Positions 8,522 through 16,731 of a DNA stretch of 64,000 bases are shown piece by piece. How positions within the stretch are numbered: the stretch's first letter is position 1; every line of letters begins with the position of its first letter. Made by a program: the position numbers and the translations under genes. The DNA lies in contig NZ_NCSM01000013.1 in the NCBI RefSeq assembly GCF_002224125.1, positions 1 to 64,000 of the forward strand, written 5' to 3'. The notes under the pieces were generated by a model. The model saw only the letters and a list, made by a program, of their open reading frames with translations. It had not been told where the DNA came from and made no database searches. The stretch comes from Streptomyces sp. NBS 14/10. GTDB taxonomy: Bacteria > Actinomycetota > Actinomycetes > Streptomycetales > Streptomycetaceae.

Positions 8522-8551
8522 TTGACAGCGGCCTGACCTACGGCCCAACGT
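8522..8551 (+). promoter_or_regulatory. putative promoter of the SIS-domain gene
   Basis: TTGACA at 8522-8527 with an 18-nt spacer to CAACGT (8546-8551). The -35 is consensus and the -10 is weak. A CACCACCAGAC-type direct repeat (about 8588-8620) follows in the leader. Confidence 0.4.
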
Positions 8552-8637
8552 GATCCGCGCCACGCGGCACAGACCACAGAGCACAGACCACCACCAGACC
8601 ACCACCAGACCACCACCGACAGAAGGGCCACTCGGGG

Positions 8638-9393
8638 ATGAGCGAGAGCAAGCTGGCCGGGCAGTACTTCGACGCCGCCATCGGCCTGCTGCAGCGAGTA
8701 CGCGACGAGGAGGCCGAGGCCATCGGCGCGGCGGGCGCCCTGGTCGCCGAGACCGCCGCCGCGGGCGGCCGGCTCTTCGCCTTCGGCGCCGGCCACTCCT
8801 CGCTGCCCGCCCAGGACGTCGTCTACCGCGCGGGCGGCCTGGCCCTGATGAATCTGCTCCCGATCCCGGGGATGGTCGGCGTGGACGTGATGCCCGCCAC
8901 GCTCGGCAGCGCCCTGGAGCGCGTCGACGGGCTGGCCGGTGTCGTCCTGGACAACAGCCCGGCGCGCGCGGGCGACCTGCTGTTCATCATCTCGCTGTCC
9001 GGGCGCAACCCGCTGCCCGTGGAGATGGCGACGCACGCGCGGTCGCTCGGCCTCAAGGTGATCGGCGTGACCTCCGTCGCGTACGCCACCGCCACCGCCT
9101 CGCGGCACCGCTCCGGGGACTTCCTCAAGGACCACTGCGATCTGGTCCTCGACAGCAAGATCGCGGTCGGCGACGCCGAGCTGACCGCCGACGGCGTCGG
9201 GGCCCCCTTCGCCCCCGCCTCCACGGTCGTCACCTCCGCCCTGATGCAGGCCGTGATCGCCACGGCGGCGGGCGAACTGGCCGCGCGCGGCATCGACCCG
9301 CCGATGCTGCGCTCGGGCAACGTGGACGGGGGCCACGACTGGAACAGGCAGGTCATGAGCGAGTACGGCGACCGGATCTTCTACCAACGCTGA
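8638..9393 (+). CDS. SIS-domain sugar-phosphate-binding protein
   Basis: 251-residue protein with one sugar isomerase (SIS) domain. The phosphosugar-binding features are FAFGAGHSS (near 47-56) and FIISLSGRNPLPVEMA (near 119-134), with a C-terminal HDWNRQVMSEYGDR tail. It resembles the UPF0309 family. It could be a phosphosugar isomerase or sensor; there is no attached DNA-binding domain. ATG 8638 follows GAAGGGCCACTCGGGG. It is divergent from dmdR1, so an iron link is possible but not shown. Confidence 0.9.
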   Translation: MSESKLAGQYFDAAIGLLQRVRDEEAEAIGAAGALVAETAAAGGRLFAFGAGHSSLPAQDVVYRAGGLALMNLLPIPGMVGVDVMPATLGSALERVDGLAGVVLDNSPARAGDLLFIISLSGRNPLPVEMATHARSLGLKVIGVTSVAYATATASRHRSGDFLKDHCDLVLDSKIAVGDAELTADGVGAPFAPASTVVTSALMQAVIATAAGELAARGIDPPMLRSGNVDGGHDWNRQVMSEYGDRIFYQR

Positions 9394-9402
9394 GACGCTC
9401 AG

Positions 9403-10938
9403 CTATCCCAGCTGCTGTGCGAGGTCCAGGGCGGCGGCGACGCGGGCGGCGACGTCCTCCGCGTACACGGCGTCCCCACGATCGAAGGGGCGGCGGCCCG
9501 AGGCGCGCAGGAACGTGACCACCCCGAGGGTGCGGCCGCGGCTGCGGAGCGCCGTGCACAGGCCGTGGACCGTGCCGTCGGGCCACTTGCGGGCCGCCGC
9601 CCACCCGGTGGCGGCCGCCTCCTCCGCGCGGCTCGCGCTGACGCGCACCGACCCGCAGCGCTCGGCCGCCTGGATCGCCGGATGGCTCTCCGTATAGGCC
9701 AGCGGAATGCCTCCCGCGACGATCGCCGGGCAGGGCCCCGGGGCACCGCTCGGCGTCGCCGCCGCCCGCACCAGCCGGACCCGGTCCGAGCCGCCCCGGT
9801 CAGGGCCGGGGCCGCCGGGCCGGCCGCCCGGCGGGGCCTCCAGGACCAGGTCGATCAGGGCGTGGTCGGCGAAGCCCGCGAGCGCGAAGTCCAGGTGGAC
9901 GGTGGCCGCCTCGGCCGGGTCCTCGCATTCGGCCGCCGCGCGCGCCGCCCGGTGCAGCTGATTGCCGCGGAAGCGCAGCCGCGAGCCGTCCATCTCGTGG
10001 CGCTTGAGCTCCGTCACGTCCTGGAAGATCCACGCCACGCCTAGCGGCACCGGCTCCTCCGCCAGCGGCGAGGCCAGCCGCAGAAAGCCGCTGCGCCAGC
10101 AGCGCCGCGCGGCGGCGCCGTCACCGGCCCCGCCGCCCGCTCCGTCCTTGGCCGCGCCGCCCGCGCCGCTCCGTAAACCTCTGAAGCCCTCACCGGCTTC
10201 CCGCAGGCTCACCCACAGCTCCGTGGGCGCCGGGGGCGCGCCCTCCGCCAGGACGTGCTGGAGCGCGCTCTCCAACTCCTCGAGGCCCTGGTCGAGCAGT
10301 TCTCCCAGCGGGCGCCCCAGCGCCGCCGTACGGCCCGTGCGCAGCGCGCGCGCCGCGTTCTTGTTGACGATCGCGGGGCGCAGATCGGCGTCGACCAGGA
10401 CCACGTTCCACGAGGCGTCGTCGAGCAGGGCCTCGCTGAGCGCTATCGAACGCTCCAGGTCGATCTGCGTATGCACCTCGCTGAACGCGCAGTACACCCC
10501 GCCCGGCCGCCCGTCGGCCCGCGGCACCGCCGAGGACTGGGTGCGCACCAGGACCCGGCCGCCGTCCTTGGTCAGCAGCGCGAACTCGTGCACCTGGCGT
10601 CCCTTGGCGTCCATCGCGGCCATCAGCCGCGCCTCCACCTCGCGCGCGTCCGCCGCCCGCACCGCCCACCCCGCGAGCCCCTTGCGCCCGACGGCCTCCC
10701 GCGCCGACCAGCCGAGGATGCGCTCGGCCTCGCGGTTCCAGTGGGTGACGGTGCCCTCGGCGTCGAAGGCGCACAGGGCCGCGTCCATGCCGTCGAGCAG
10801 CGCGGCGAGCAGCCCCGAATCGTCCTCCGAGTCGGCCGCGGGCCCCGGCGTCCCGGCCTCGCCGGCTCGCGGCTGTGTCGGAGCGGATGGCACGGCACGA
10901 GCCGGCTGTGCGGGCTCGGAACGTCGCGAAGCGCTCAC
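9403..10938 (-). CDS. PAS/GAF-domain sensory protein
   Basis: About 511 residues from GTG 10938 (AGGGGG upstream); a longer frame to 10998 exists. After a disordered proline/alanine-rich N-terminus there is a PAS domain (DGMDAALCAFDAEGTVTHWNREAERILGW), a second PAS-like segment (DDASWNVVLVDADLRPAIVNKNAARAL), a third ending in GVAWIFQDVTELK, and a GAF-like C-terminal part (LCTALRSRGRTLGVVTFLR). There is no kinase, cyclase or PP2C phosphatase module after the sensor domains, although streptomycete relatives often carry one. Probably a signal-binding adaptor; ligand unknown. Confidence 0.85.
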   Translation of the reverse strand: MSASRRSEPAQPARAVPSAPTQPRAGEAGTPGPAADSEDDSGLLAALLDGMDAALCAFDAEGTVTHWNREAERILGWSAREAVGRKGLAGWAVRAADAREVEARLMAAMDAKGRQVHEFALLTKDGGRVLVRTQSSAVPRADGRPGGVYCAFSEVHTQIDLERSIALSEALLDDASWNVVLVDADLRPAIVNKNAARALRTGRTAALGRPLGELLDQGLEELESALQHVLAEGAPPAPTELWVSLREAGEGFRGLRSGAGGAAKDGAGGGAGDGAAARRCWRSGFLRLASPLAEEPVPLGVAWIFQDVTELKRHEMDGSRLRFRGNQLHRAARAAAECEDPAEAATVHLDFALAGFADHALIDLVLEAPPGGRPGGPGPDRGGSDRVRLVRAAATPSGAPGPCPAIVAGGIPLAYTESHPAIQAAERCGSVRVSASRAEEAAATGWAAARKWPDGTVHGLCTALRSRGRTLGVVTFLRASGRRPFDRGDAVYAEDVAARVAAALDLAQQLG

Positions 10939-11061
10939 CGGACACCCCCTGGTTGACCTGGCAGCCACGGCCGCGTGCGGTGGTGCACGCCGTGACATTC
11001 AACTCGAACGTGACACGCGCCACACCGGATTCCGCTAAATCGTTGCGTCCCGGAAATTCAC

Positions 11062-11090
11062 TTGTGGTGTGGCGGACCGGTTCTTAGGGT
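11062..11090 (+). promoter_or_regulatory. promoter of the micro-ORF transcription unit
   Basis: TTGTGG (11062-11067), a 17-nt spacer, then TAGGGT (11085-11090): a good vegetative-type promoter. A small inverted repeat, GTGTG-GAG-CACAC (11089-11101), sits across the expected transcription start and might be an operator or a 5'-terminal hairpin. Confidence 0.6.
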
Positions 11091-11123
11091 GTGGAGCACA
11101 CGAGAAGGGAGGTGGTTCGGCAG

Positions 11124-11162
11124 ATGTATCAAATCCGGACGCGTGAGGTGACTGCGGGCTAG
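11124..11162 (+). CDS. 12-residue micro-ORF (possible leader peptide or dual-function RNA)
   Basis: ATG at 11124 follows the strong ribosome binding site GGGAGGTGG and encodes MYQIRTREVTAG, then TAG. It lies about 27 nt downstream of the predicted transcription start and about 80 nt upstream of a three-way-junction hairpin with a T4 tract. The composition has no runs of one amino acid, so ordinary amino-acid attenuation is unlikely. No plus-strand gene follows; the next gene is pdxH on the other strand, converging. I do not recognise a family. Confidence 0.5.
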   Translation: MYQIRTREVTAG

Positions 11163-11242
11163 CAGTCCGTCGTCGCGCTCAGCGCATTCGCCGGACAGGC
11201 GCACGAGAGATGTGCGCGGCCGGCCAATCCCAAGCAGTCACC

Positions 11243-11325
11243 CGACCCGTGGGTCGCCGGTACGTCCGACCGGCCCCCTCGCGCCTCAGGGCGCAGGGGA
11301 GAGACCCACGGGTCGTCTGCGTTTT
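11243..11325 (+). terminator. three-way-junction RNA structure with T-tract
   Basis: A 13-bp outer stem (11243-11255 with 11303-11315) encloses two hairpins: GCCGGT/ACCGGC (11256-11274) and CCCCT..GCGCC-TCAG-GGCGC-AGGGG (11275-11299). Only three bases (11300-11302) are unpaired at the junction. GTTTTCG follows at about 11321. It can terminate the micro-ORF transcript and may be a stable small-RNA fold. It lies 68 bp beyond the pdxH stop, but there is no T-tract in the pdxH direction. Confidence 0.65.
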
Positions 11326-11392
11326 CGCCCCCCGTTTCTCCGCCTGCTTCTGCCACGTTCTGTCGCGCGACGGGCCCCGCCCCCACCGCCCG

Positions 11393-12103
11393 CTACGGGC
11401 TCAGGCGCTCGATCCGCCAGCCCTCGCCGCCCGGGCCCGGGACGTACCGCAGCCGGTCGTGCAGCCGGTTCTCCCGGCCCTGCCAGAACTCCACCGCGTC
11501 CGGCACCACCCGGAAGCCGCCCCACTCCGGCGGCACCGGCACCTGCTCCCCTGGCGGATAGCGGTCCGCCAGCTCGCCGTACGCCCGGTCCAGCTCCTCC
11601 CGCGAGCCCACCACCGAGGACTGCGCGCTCGCCCACGCCCCCAGCTGCGATCCGTGCGGCCGGGTCCTGAAGTACGCCGCCGTCTCGTCCCGGCCGGTCC
11701 GCCGCGCCGCGCCGGTGATGATGACCTGGCGGGCGATCGGGTGCCAGGGGAAGAGCAGCGAGACATACGGGTTCTCGGTGAGCTCACGGCCCTTGCGCGA
11801 GTTGTAGTTGGTGTAGAAGACGAATCCGCGCGTGTCGAAGCTCTTCATCAGCACCGTGCGGGAGCTGGGCCGCCCGGCGGCGTCCGCCGTCGAGACCACC
11901 ATGGCGTTGGGCTCGAACAGACCGCTCGCCACGGCCTGCTCGAACCACCGCGTGAACTGCTCGTACGGATCGGCCGCGAGCTCGCGCTCGGCGATCCCCT
12001 CCGCGCGGTAGTGCTCGCGCATGGCGGCCGGGTCGTAGGTGCGCGCGGCCGGACGCGCCGAGAATTGCGGGTCAACGTGAGGCACGCGCATATCTTGCAA
12101 CAT
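11393..12103 (-). CDS. pdxH: pyridoxamine 5'-phosphate oxidase
   Basis: 236-residue FMN enzyme that oxidises pyridoxamine/pyridoxine 5'-phosphate to pyridoxal 5'-phosphate. Family blocks are plain: [65 protein letters not shown] and the C-terminal [15 protein letters not shown] with the substrate-binding RLHDR. Possible starts are TTG 12106, ATG 12103 and ATG 12091; none has a strong ribosome binding site. It is divergent from the citrate synthase gene, with about 260 bp between. Confidence 0.96.
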   Translation of the reverse strand: MLQDMRVPHVDPQFSARPAARTYDPAAMREHYRAEGIAERELAADPYEQFTRWFEQAVASGLFEPNAMVVSTADAAGRPSSRTVLMKSFDTRGFVFYTNYNSRKGRELTENPYVSLLFPWHPIARQVIITGAARRTGRDETAAYFRTRPHGSQLGAWASAQSSVVGSREELDRAYGELADRYPPGEQVPVPPEWGGFRVVPDAVEFWQGRENRLHDRLRYVPGPGGEGWRIERLSP

Positions 12104-12366
12104 CAACGCCGCGCCTCAAGTACTGCCCCGTACGGGCGAATCCCCTCCCCCTTCCGCTCGCCCGGTAACCCTTTCCGCGGGTGACGGGACATGTGCCGCT
12201 TCTCACGCTTCCCCGTGGGTACCTCAGAGACCAGACTGTGGCAGACCATCGCCCATCGCGCAGGCCGTACGGTCGCGTGCCCGGCGCGGCCGGATGACAC
12301 TCGTCCGCACGGGGCATCACCAGGGTGACCGGTACGGACCGCGAGCCGCGCACGAGGAGCCGCCTG

Positions 12367-13467
12367 ATGTCCGACTTCGTACCCGGACTCGAAGGAGTCA
12401 TCGCGTTCGAGACGGAGATCGCCGAACCCGACAGGGCTGGCGGCGCGCTCCGCTATCGAGGCGTGGACATCGAGGACCTGGTGGGCCATGTCTCCTTCGG
12501 GAACGTGTGGGGGCTGCTGGTCGACGGCGCGTTCAACCCCGGTCTGCCCGCGGCCGAGCCGTTCCCCATCCCGGTCCACTCCGGCGACATCCGCGTCGAT
12601 GTGCAGTCCGCGCTGGCCATGCTCGCGCCCGTCTGGGGCCTCAAACCGCTGCTGGACATCGACGAGGCGGAGGCCCGCGAGGACCTGGCGCGCGCGGCCG
12701 TGATGGCGCTGTCGTACGTCGCCCAGTCGGCCCGCGGCCAGGGCCTGCCGATGGTCCCGCAGCGGGAGATCGACAAGGCGGAGACCGTCGTGGAGCGCTT
12801 TATGCGGCGCTGGCGCGGCGAGCCCGACCCCAAGCACATCGCCGCCGTCGACGCGTACTGGACCTCGGCCGCCGAGCACGGCATGAACGCCTCGACCTTC
12901 ACCGCCCGCGTCATCGCCTCCACCGGCGCCGATGTCGCCGCCGCGCTCTCCGGGGCGGTCGGCGCCATGTCGGGGCCGCTGCACGGCGGCGCGCCCTCCC
13001 GTGTGCTGCACATGATCGAGGAGATCGAGCGCACCGGCGACGCCACCGCGTACGTCAAGCAGGCCCTGGACCGCGGCGAGCGGCTGATGGGCTTCGGGCA
13101 CCGCGTCTACCGCGCCGAGGACCCGCGCGCCCGTGTGCTGCGGCGCACCGCCCGGGACCTGGGCGCGCCGCGCTTCGAGGTCGCCGAGGCACTGGAGCGG
13201 GCGGCCCTGGACGAGCTGCACAACCGGCGGCCGGACCGGGTGCTGGCCACCAACGTCGAGTTCTGGGCGGCCATCGTCCTGGACTTCGCGGAGGTCCCGG
13301 CGCACATGTTCACCTCCATGTTCACCTGTGCCCGCACCGCCGGGTGGAGCGCGCACATCCTGGAGCAGAAGCGCACCGGCCGCCTCGTACGCCCCTCCGC
13401 CCGCTACACCGGCCCCGGCCCGCGCAGCCCGCACGACATCGAGGGCTTCGGGGACACCACCCGCTAG
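12367..13467 (+). CDS. citrate synthase (short actinobacterial type, CitA2-like)
   Basis: 366-residue citrate synthase-fold enzyme condensing acetyl-CoA (or a close acyl-CoA) with oxaloacetate. GAGGAG precedes ATG 12367. Catalytic blocks are present: GPLHGGAPSRV near 202, FGHRVYRAEDPRA near 243 with the second histidine, and EFWAAIVLDFAEVP near 300-310 with the aspartate. The short form is often called citrate synthase 2; a methylcitrate synthase cannot be excluded. The stop codon shares CTAG with the stop of the convergent TetR gene. Confidence 0.93.
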   Translation: MSDFVPGLEGVIAFETEIAEPDRAGGALRYRGVDIEDLVGHVSFGNVWGLLVDGAFNPGLPAAEPFPIPVHSGDIRVDVQSALAMLAPVWGLKPLLDIDEAEAREDLARAAVMALSYVAQSARGQGLPMVPQREIDKAETVVERFMRRWRGEPDPKHIAAVDAYWTSAAEHGMNASTFTARVIASTGADVAAALSGAVGAMSGPLHGGAPSRVLHMIEEIERTGDATAYVKQALDRGERLMGFGHRVYRAEDPRARVLRRTARDLGAPRFEVAEALERAALDELHNRRPDRVLATNVEFWAAIVLDFAEVPAHMFTSMFTCARTAGWSAHILEQKRTGRLVRPSARYTGPGPRSPHDIEGFGDTTR

Positions 13468-14144
13468 CGCGGAGCGCGCAGCGCGTCGTCGAGGATCCGC
13501 GCCCACTGCGCCACCACCCGGCCGCGGCGGGCGCGGTCGTCGGTGAGGATGTTGGCGAGCCCGAGGCCGCGGGCCATGTCCAGGAAGCCCTGAACGGACT
13601 CCCGTACGCCCGGCACGCTCTCGTCGGCGCCCAGCAGCTCCACCGCCATCCGGTGGGTCTCCCGGCCGATCCGCACCTCCAGGGCGGCCACGCGCGCGCC
13701 GAGCTGTTCCTCGTACGAGGCCACCACCCACAGCTGGAGCGCGGCCCGGAACAGCGGGCCGGTGTACAGATCGACCAGGACCTCGACCACATCCGCGACC
13801 CGGGCCGCCTGGCCCCCGGCCGCCCCGCCGCGCTCCTCCGCCCGTTCGCGCTCCCGCTCGCGTGCGTGCAGGGCGCGCAGGGCGGCCGAGCGCTCGGTGG
13901 CGACGTGCTCCACCGCGGCCGTGAACAGGTCCTCGCGGGTCGGGAAGTGGTGCTGGGCCGCGCCCCGCGACACCCCGGCCCGCTCGGCCACCACCGCCAC
14001 CGTGGACCGGGCCCAGCCGTACTCGGCCAGGCAGGCCACGGCGGCCTCCAGCAGCCGCCGGCGGGTGGCGCGGCTGCGGTCCTGCTTGGGGTCGCGCAGC
14101 GCGGTACGCGGCGGGGTGCGCGGCGGAGTACGGGCCGGGGTCAC
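13464..14144 (-). CDS. TetR-family regulator of the acyl-CoA catabolic operon
   Basis: 226 residues from GTG 14144. The first DNA-binding domain helix region is RSRATRRRLLEAAVACLAEYG and the recognition helix is GVSRGAAQHHF. GTG overlaps the TGA of the enoyl-CoA hydratase gene, so this is the last, translationally coupled gene of the operon that begins near 24310. By analogy with AtuR, LiuR or KstR2-type repressors it probably senses an acyl-CoA and represses the operon. The palindrome at 24384-24395 is its best candidate site. Confidence 0.93.
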   Translation of the reverse strand: MTPARTPPRTPPRTALRDPKQDRSRATRRRLLEAAVACLAEYGWARSTVAVVAERAGVSRGAAQHHFPTREDLFTAAVEHVATERSAALRALHARERERERAEERGGAAGGQAARVADVVEVLVDLYTGPLFRAALQLWVVASYEEQLGARVAALEVRIGRETHRMAVELLGADESVPGVRESVQGFLDMARGLGLANILTDDRARRGRVVAQWARILDDALRAPR

Positions 14145-15106
14145 CGCGCCTCCCCGCCGCCCGGCGCGCCTTGCCCGAGCGCGCCTTGCCCGGGCGCGCC
14201 TTGCCCGGGCGCGCCTTGCCCGGGCGCGCCTTGCCCGGGCGCGCCTTGCCTCGCTTGCCTCGCCGGGTCACCCGCCGCCAGTTCTTTTCCTGCCGGGTCG
14301 CCCGCCGCTGGTTCTTTTCCCGCCGTCTCTTCCCCCGCCAGGTCCGACACCCACGCCGGATCCCGTCGCTCCAGGAAGGCCGTCATGCCCTCGCGGGCCT
14401 CGGCCGAGGCGAACAGCGCCGCGGACCGCTCCGCCAGCCGGTCCGTCTCCCGGGCGAAACCCGCCAGCACCTCCGCCGTGACCAGCCGCTTGGACTCGGC
14501 GAGCCCCTGCGGGGAGCCGCGCCGCAGCCCGTCGAGGACCGGCGCCAGCAGCTCGTCCACGTCCGCCGCCCCGTCCCCCAGCGTGAGCAGGCCGATCCGC
14601 GCCGCCTCGGCCGCGTCGAACCGCTCCCCCGTCAGGTAGTAGCGGGCCGCCGCGCGCGGGTCCAGCCGGGGCAGCAGCGGTATGGAGATCATCGCGGGCG
14701 CGAGCCCCAGCCGGGCCTCGGTGAAGGCGAAACTCGCGCCCCCGCCCGCCGCCGCGATGTCGCACGCGCCCAGCAGCCCCAGACCGCCCGCCCTGACATG
14801 CCCGGTCACCCGGGCCACCACCGGCTTCGGCAGCTCCACGATCGACCGCAACAGCGCGACCAGGTTCAGCGCCGCCGACCGCGTGGGCGGCTCGCTCAGA
14901 TCCGCGCCCGCGCAGAACGTGGTGCCGGTATGGGTCAGCAGCACCGCCCGCGTGCCGCCGTCACGCCCGGCTGCCGCCAGCGCCTCGCTCAGCTCGGCGA
15001 CCAGCCGCGTGGAGAGCGCGTTGCGGTTGCGCGGCGAGTCGAGGGTCAGCGTGGTGACGCCGCGCGCGTACGCGTGCCGTACGAGAGGTGGTGGCGCATC
15101 CGTCAT
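14141..15106 (-). CDS. enoyl-CoA hydratase/isomerase with repetitive C-terminal tail
   Basis: 321 residues, about 60 longer than the usual crotonase. The core (1-255) has LDSPRNRNALSTRL at the N-terminus, TTFCAGADLSEP and VTGHVRAGGLGLLGACDIAAAG for the oxyanion hole, and SFAFTEARLGLAP for the catalytic glutamate region. The tail has three GKE/GKEL-AAGDPA-type repeats, then six QGAPG or near copies encoded by a 15-bp tandem repeat. Start overlaps the AMP-ligase stop by 4 nt; the stop overlaps the TetR start. Likely hydrates the unsaturated acyl-CoA made in this pathway. Confidence 0.92.
   Translation of the reverse strand: MTDAPPPLVRHAYARGVTTLTLDSPRNRNALSTRLVAELSEALAAAGRDGGTRAVLLTHTGTTFCAGADLSEPPTRSAALNLVALLRSIVELPKPVVARVTGHVRAGGLGLLGACDIAAAGGGASFAFTEARLGLAPAMISIPLLPRLDPRAAARYYLTGERFDAAEAARIGLLTLGDGAADVDELLAPVLDGLRRGSPQGLAESKRLVTAEVLAGFARETDRLAERSAALFASAEAREGMTAFLERRDPAWVSDLAGEETAGKEPAAGDPAGKELAAGDPARQARQGAPGQGAPGQGAPGQGAPGQGALGQGAPGGGEAR
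14163..14250. repeat. 15-bp coding tandem repeat
   Basis: Six near-identical copies of GCGCCTTGCCCGGGC (plus-strand reading) encode a collagen-like GAPGQ series at the end of the enoyl-CoA hydratase, stopping about 20 bp before its stop codon. Confidence 0.9.
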
Positions 15107-16689
15107 GAGGCCGTCGTACTCCCTTCCCTGGCGCGCAGCTCACGCCTGAGGATCTTGCCGGTGGCCGAGCGCGGCACGGCGTCCGTGAACTCCACACGGC
15201 GCACCTTCTTGTACGGGGCCACCTGCCCGGCAACGTAATCGATCACTTCGTCCCCCGACAGCTCGGCCCCGGGCCCGAGCACCACATACGCCTTGGGGAT
15301 CTCGTTGCCGTCCGCGTCGTGGACCCCGACCACCGCCGCGTCCACGATCGCCTCATGGGCGAGCAGCACGGCCTCCAGCTCGGCGGGGGCGACCTGGTAC
15401 CCCTTGTACTTGATCAGTTCCTTGACCCGGTCCACCACATACAGCCAGCCGTCGGCGTCCACATGCCCGACGTCACCGGTGCGCAGCCAGCCGTCCGCGT
15501 CGACCATCGCCTCCGACTCCGCCGCCCGGCCCAGATAGCCCTTCATCACCTGCGGCCCCCGGATCAGGATCTCGCCGTCCTCCCCGACCCCCAGGTCCCG
15601 CCGCTCCCCCGCCGTCTCCACGATGCGCATCTCGGTGCTCGGCAGCAGCTTGCCGACCGTGCCCGGCGGCACGTCCCGCGCATGGCGCGGCACCATATGG
15701 CAGCCCGGCGACAGCTCCGTCATCCCGAACGCCTGCAGCAGCAGCGGGATCCCCAGCCGCCGTGCGCACGCCTGGGCCAGCTCGGCGTCGAGCGGCGCCG
15801 CCGCGCTCATCACATACCGCAGCGACGACAGGTCGTATTCGGCGACCGCCGGGTGTTTGGCGAGGGCCAGCACGATCGGCGGCGCCACGTACAGCGCGGT
15901 CGCCCGGTGCTCCTGGATCGCCGCGAGAAAGTTCTCCACATCGAAGCGCGGCAGTACGATCACCGTCGCGCCTTCCCGCAGCGGCGCGTTCACCAGCGCC
16001 GTCAAACCGTAGATATGGAAGAACGGCAGCACCGCCAGGATCCGATCCCCGGGCCCCGTCGGCACCACCGGATGCAGCTGGGCCAGATTCGTGGCCAGGT
16101 TGCGATGCGTCAGCATCACGCCCTTGGGGGTGCCCGTCGTCCCCGACGAGTACGGCAGCACCGCGACGTCCTCGCCCGGGTCGATCTCCACCACCGGCTC
16201 GGGCGCCGTGCACTCCAGCATGTCGCCGATCGACCGGTGCCCCGGCGCCGCGTCGCAGACGAACACCTCGCGCACCCCGCCCGCCCGCTCCCCGGCGCGC
16301 CGGGCCACGCCCAGCAGCGCCGAGGCGGTGACGATCCACTCCGCCTTGGCGTCACGCAGCTGCGCCGCGAACTCGTCGGCCGTCGCCAGCGGATGCACCG
16401 TGGTCACCGCCGCGCCCGCGCGCGTCACGGCGTAGAGCACCACCGGGTACAGCACCGAGTTGGGGCTGTGCAGCGCCACCACATCCCCCTGGCGCACCCC
16501 CGCCTCCGCGAACGCCGCCGCGAGCCGCCGCGTGGCGCGGTCCAGCTCCGCGTAGCTCAGCGCCGTGCCGCGCACCCCGTCGACCAGCGCGGGCAGCTCG
16601 CCGAACTCGGTGCTCGCCCGCGCCAGTACGGCCTCGTGGATGGGCAGGTCCAAGAGCGGGACATCCGGGTACTCACTGCGCCACGCCAT
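15103..16689 (-). CDS. AMP-dependent acyl-CoA ligase (4-coumarate--CoA ligase family)
   Basis: 528-residue ANL-superfamily enzyme that activates a carboxylic acid via an acyl-AMP to the CoA thioester. The P-loop-like A3 motif is YSSGTTGTPKGVMLTH (near 178-193); others are QAFGMTELSPG (A5), DADGWLRTGDVGHVDADG (A7), DRVKELIKYKGYQVAP (A8) and PRSATGKILRREL with the catalytic lysine (A10). It lies in the catabolic operon between acyl-CoA dehydrogenase and enoyl-CoA hydratase and probably supplies the first CoA ester. The substrate acid is not deducible. Confidence 0.95.
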   Translation of the reverse strand: MAWRSEYPDVPLLDLPIHEAVLARASTEFGELPALVDGVRGTALSYAELDRATRRLAAAFAEAGVRQGDVVALHSPNSVLYPVVLYAVTRAGAAVTTVHPLATADEFAAQLRDAKAEWIVTASALLGVARRAGERAGGVREVFVCDAAPGHRSIGDMLECTAPEPVVEIDPGEDVAVLPYSSGTTGTPKGVMLTHRNLATNLAQLHPVVPTGPGDRILAVLPFFHIYGLTALVNAPLREGATVIVLPRFDVENFLAAIQEHRATALYVAPPIVLALAKHPAVAEYDLSSLRYVMSAAAPLDAELAQACARRLGIPLLLQAFGMTELSPGCHMVPRHARDVPPGTVGKLLPSTEMRIVETAGERRDLGVGEDGEILIRGPQVMKGYLGRAAESEAMVDADGWLRTGDVGHVDADGWLYVVDRVKELIKYKGYQVAPAELEAVLLAHEAIVDAAVVGVHDADGNEIPKAYVVLGPGAELSGDEVIDYVAGQVAPYKKVRRVEFTDAVPRSATGKILRRELRAREGSTTAS

Positions 16690-16731
16690 CGCGGATCCCT
16701 CCGTAAATGCTGAAGTCCTGGTCCGTCAGCG

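Noticed and set aside
8417..8637. Iron box controlling dmdR1 or the SIS gene
   Set aside because: No TTAGGTTAGGCTAACC-like 19-bp palindrome could be found in the divergent region.
14163..14250. Possible CRISPR-like array
   Set aside because: Units are contiguous 15-bp tandem repeats inside a coding region with no spacers.
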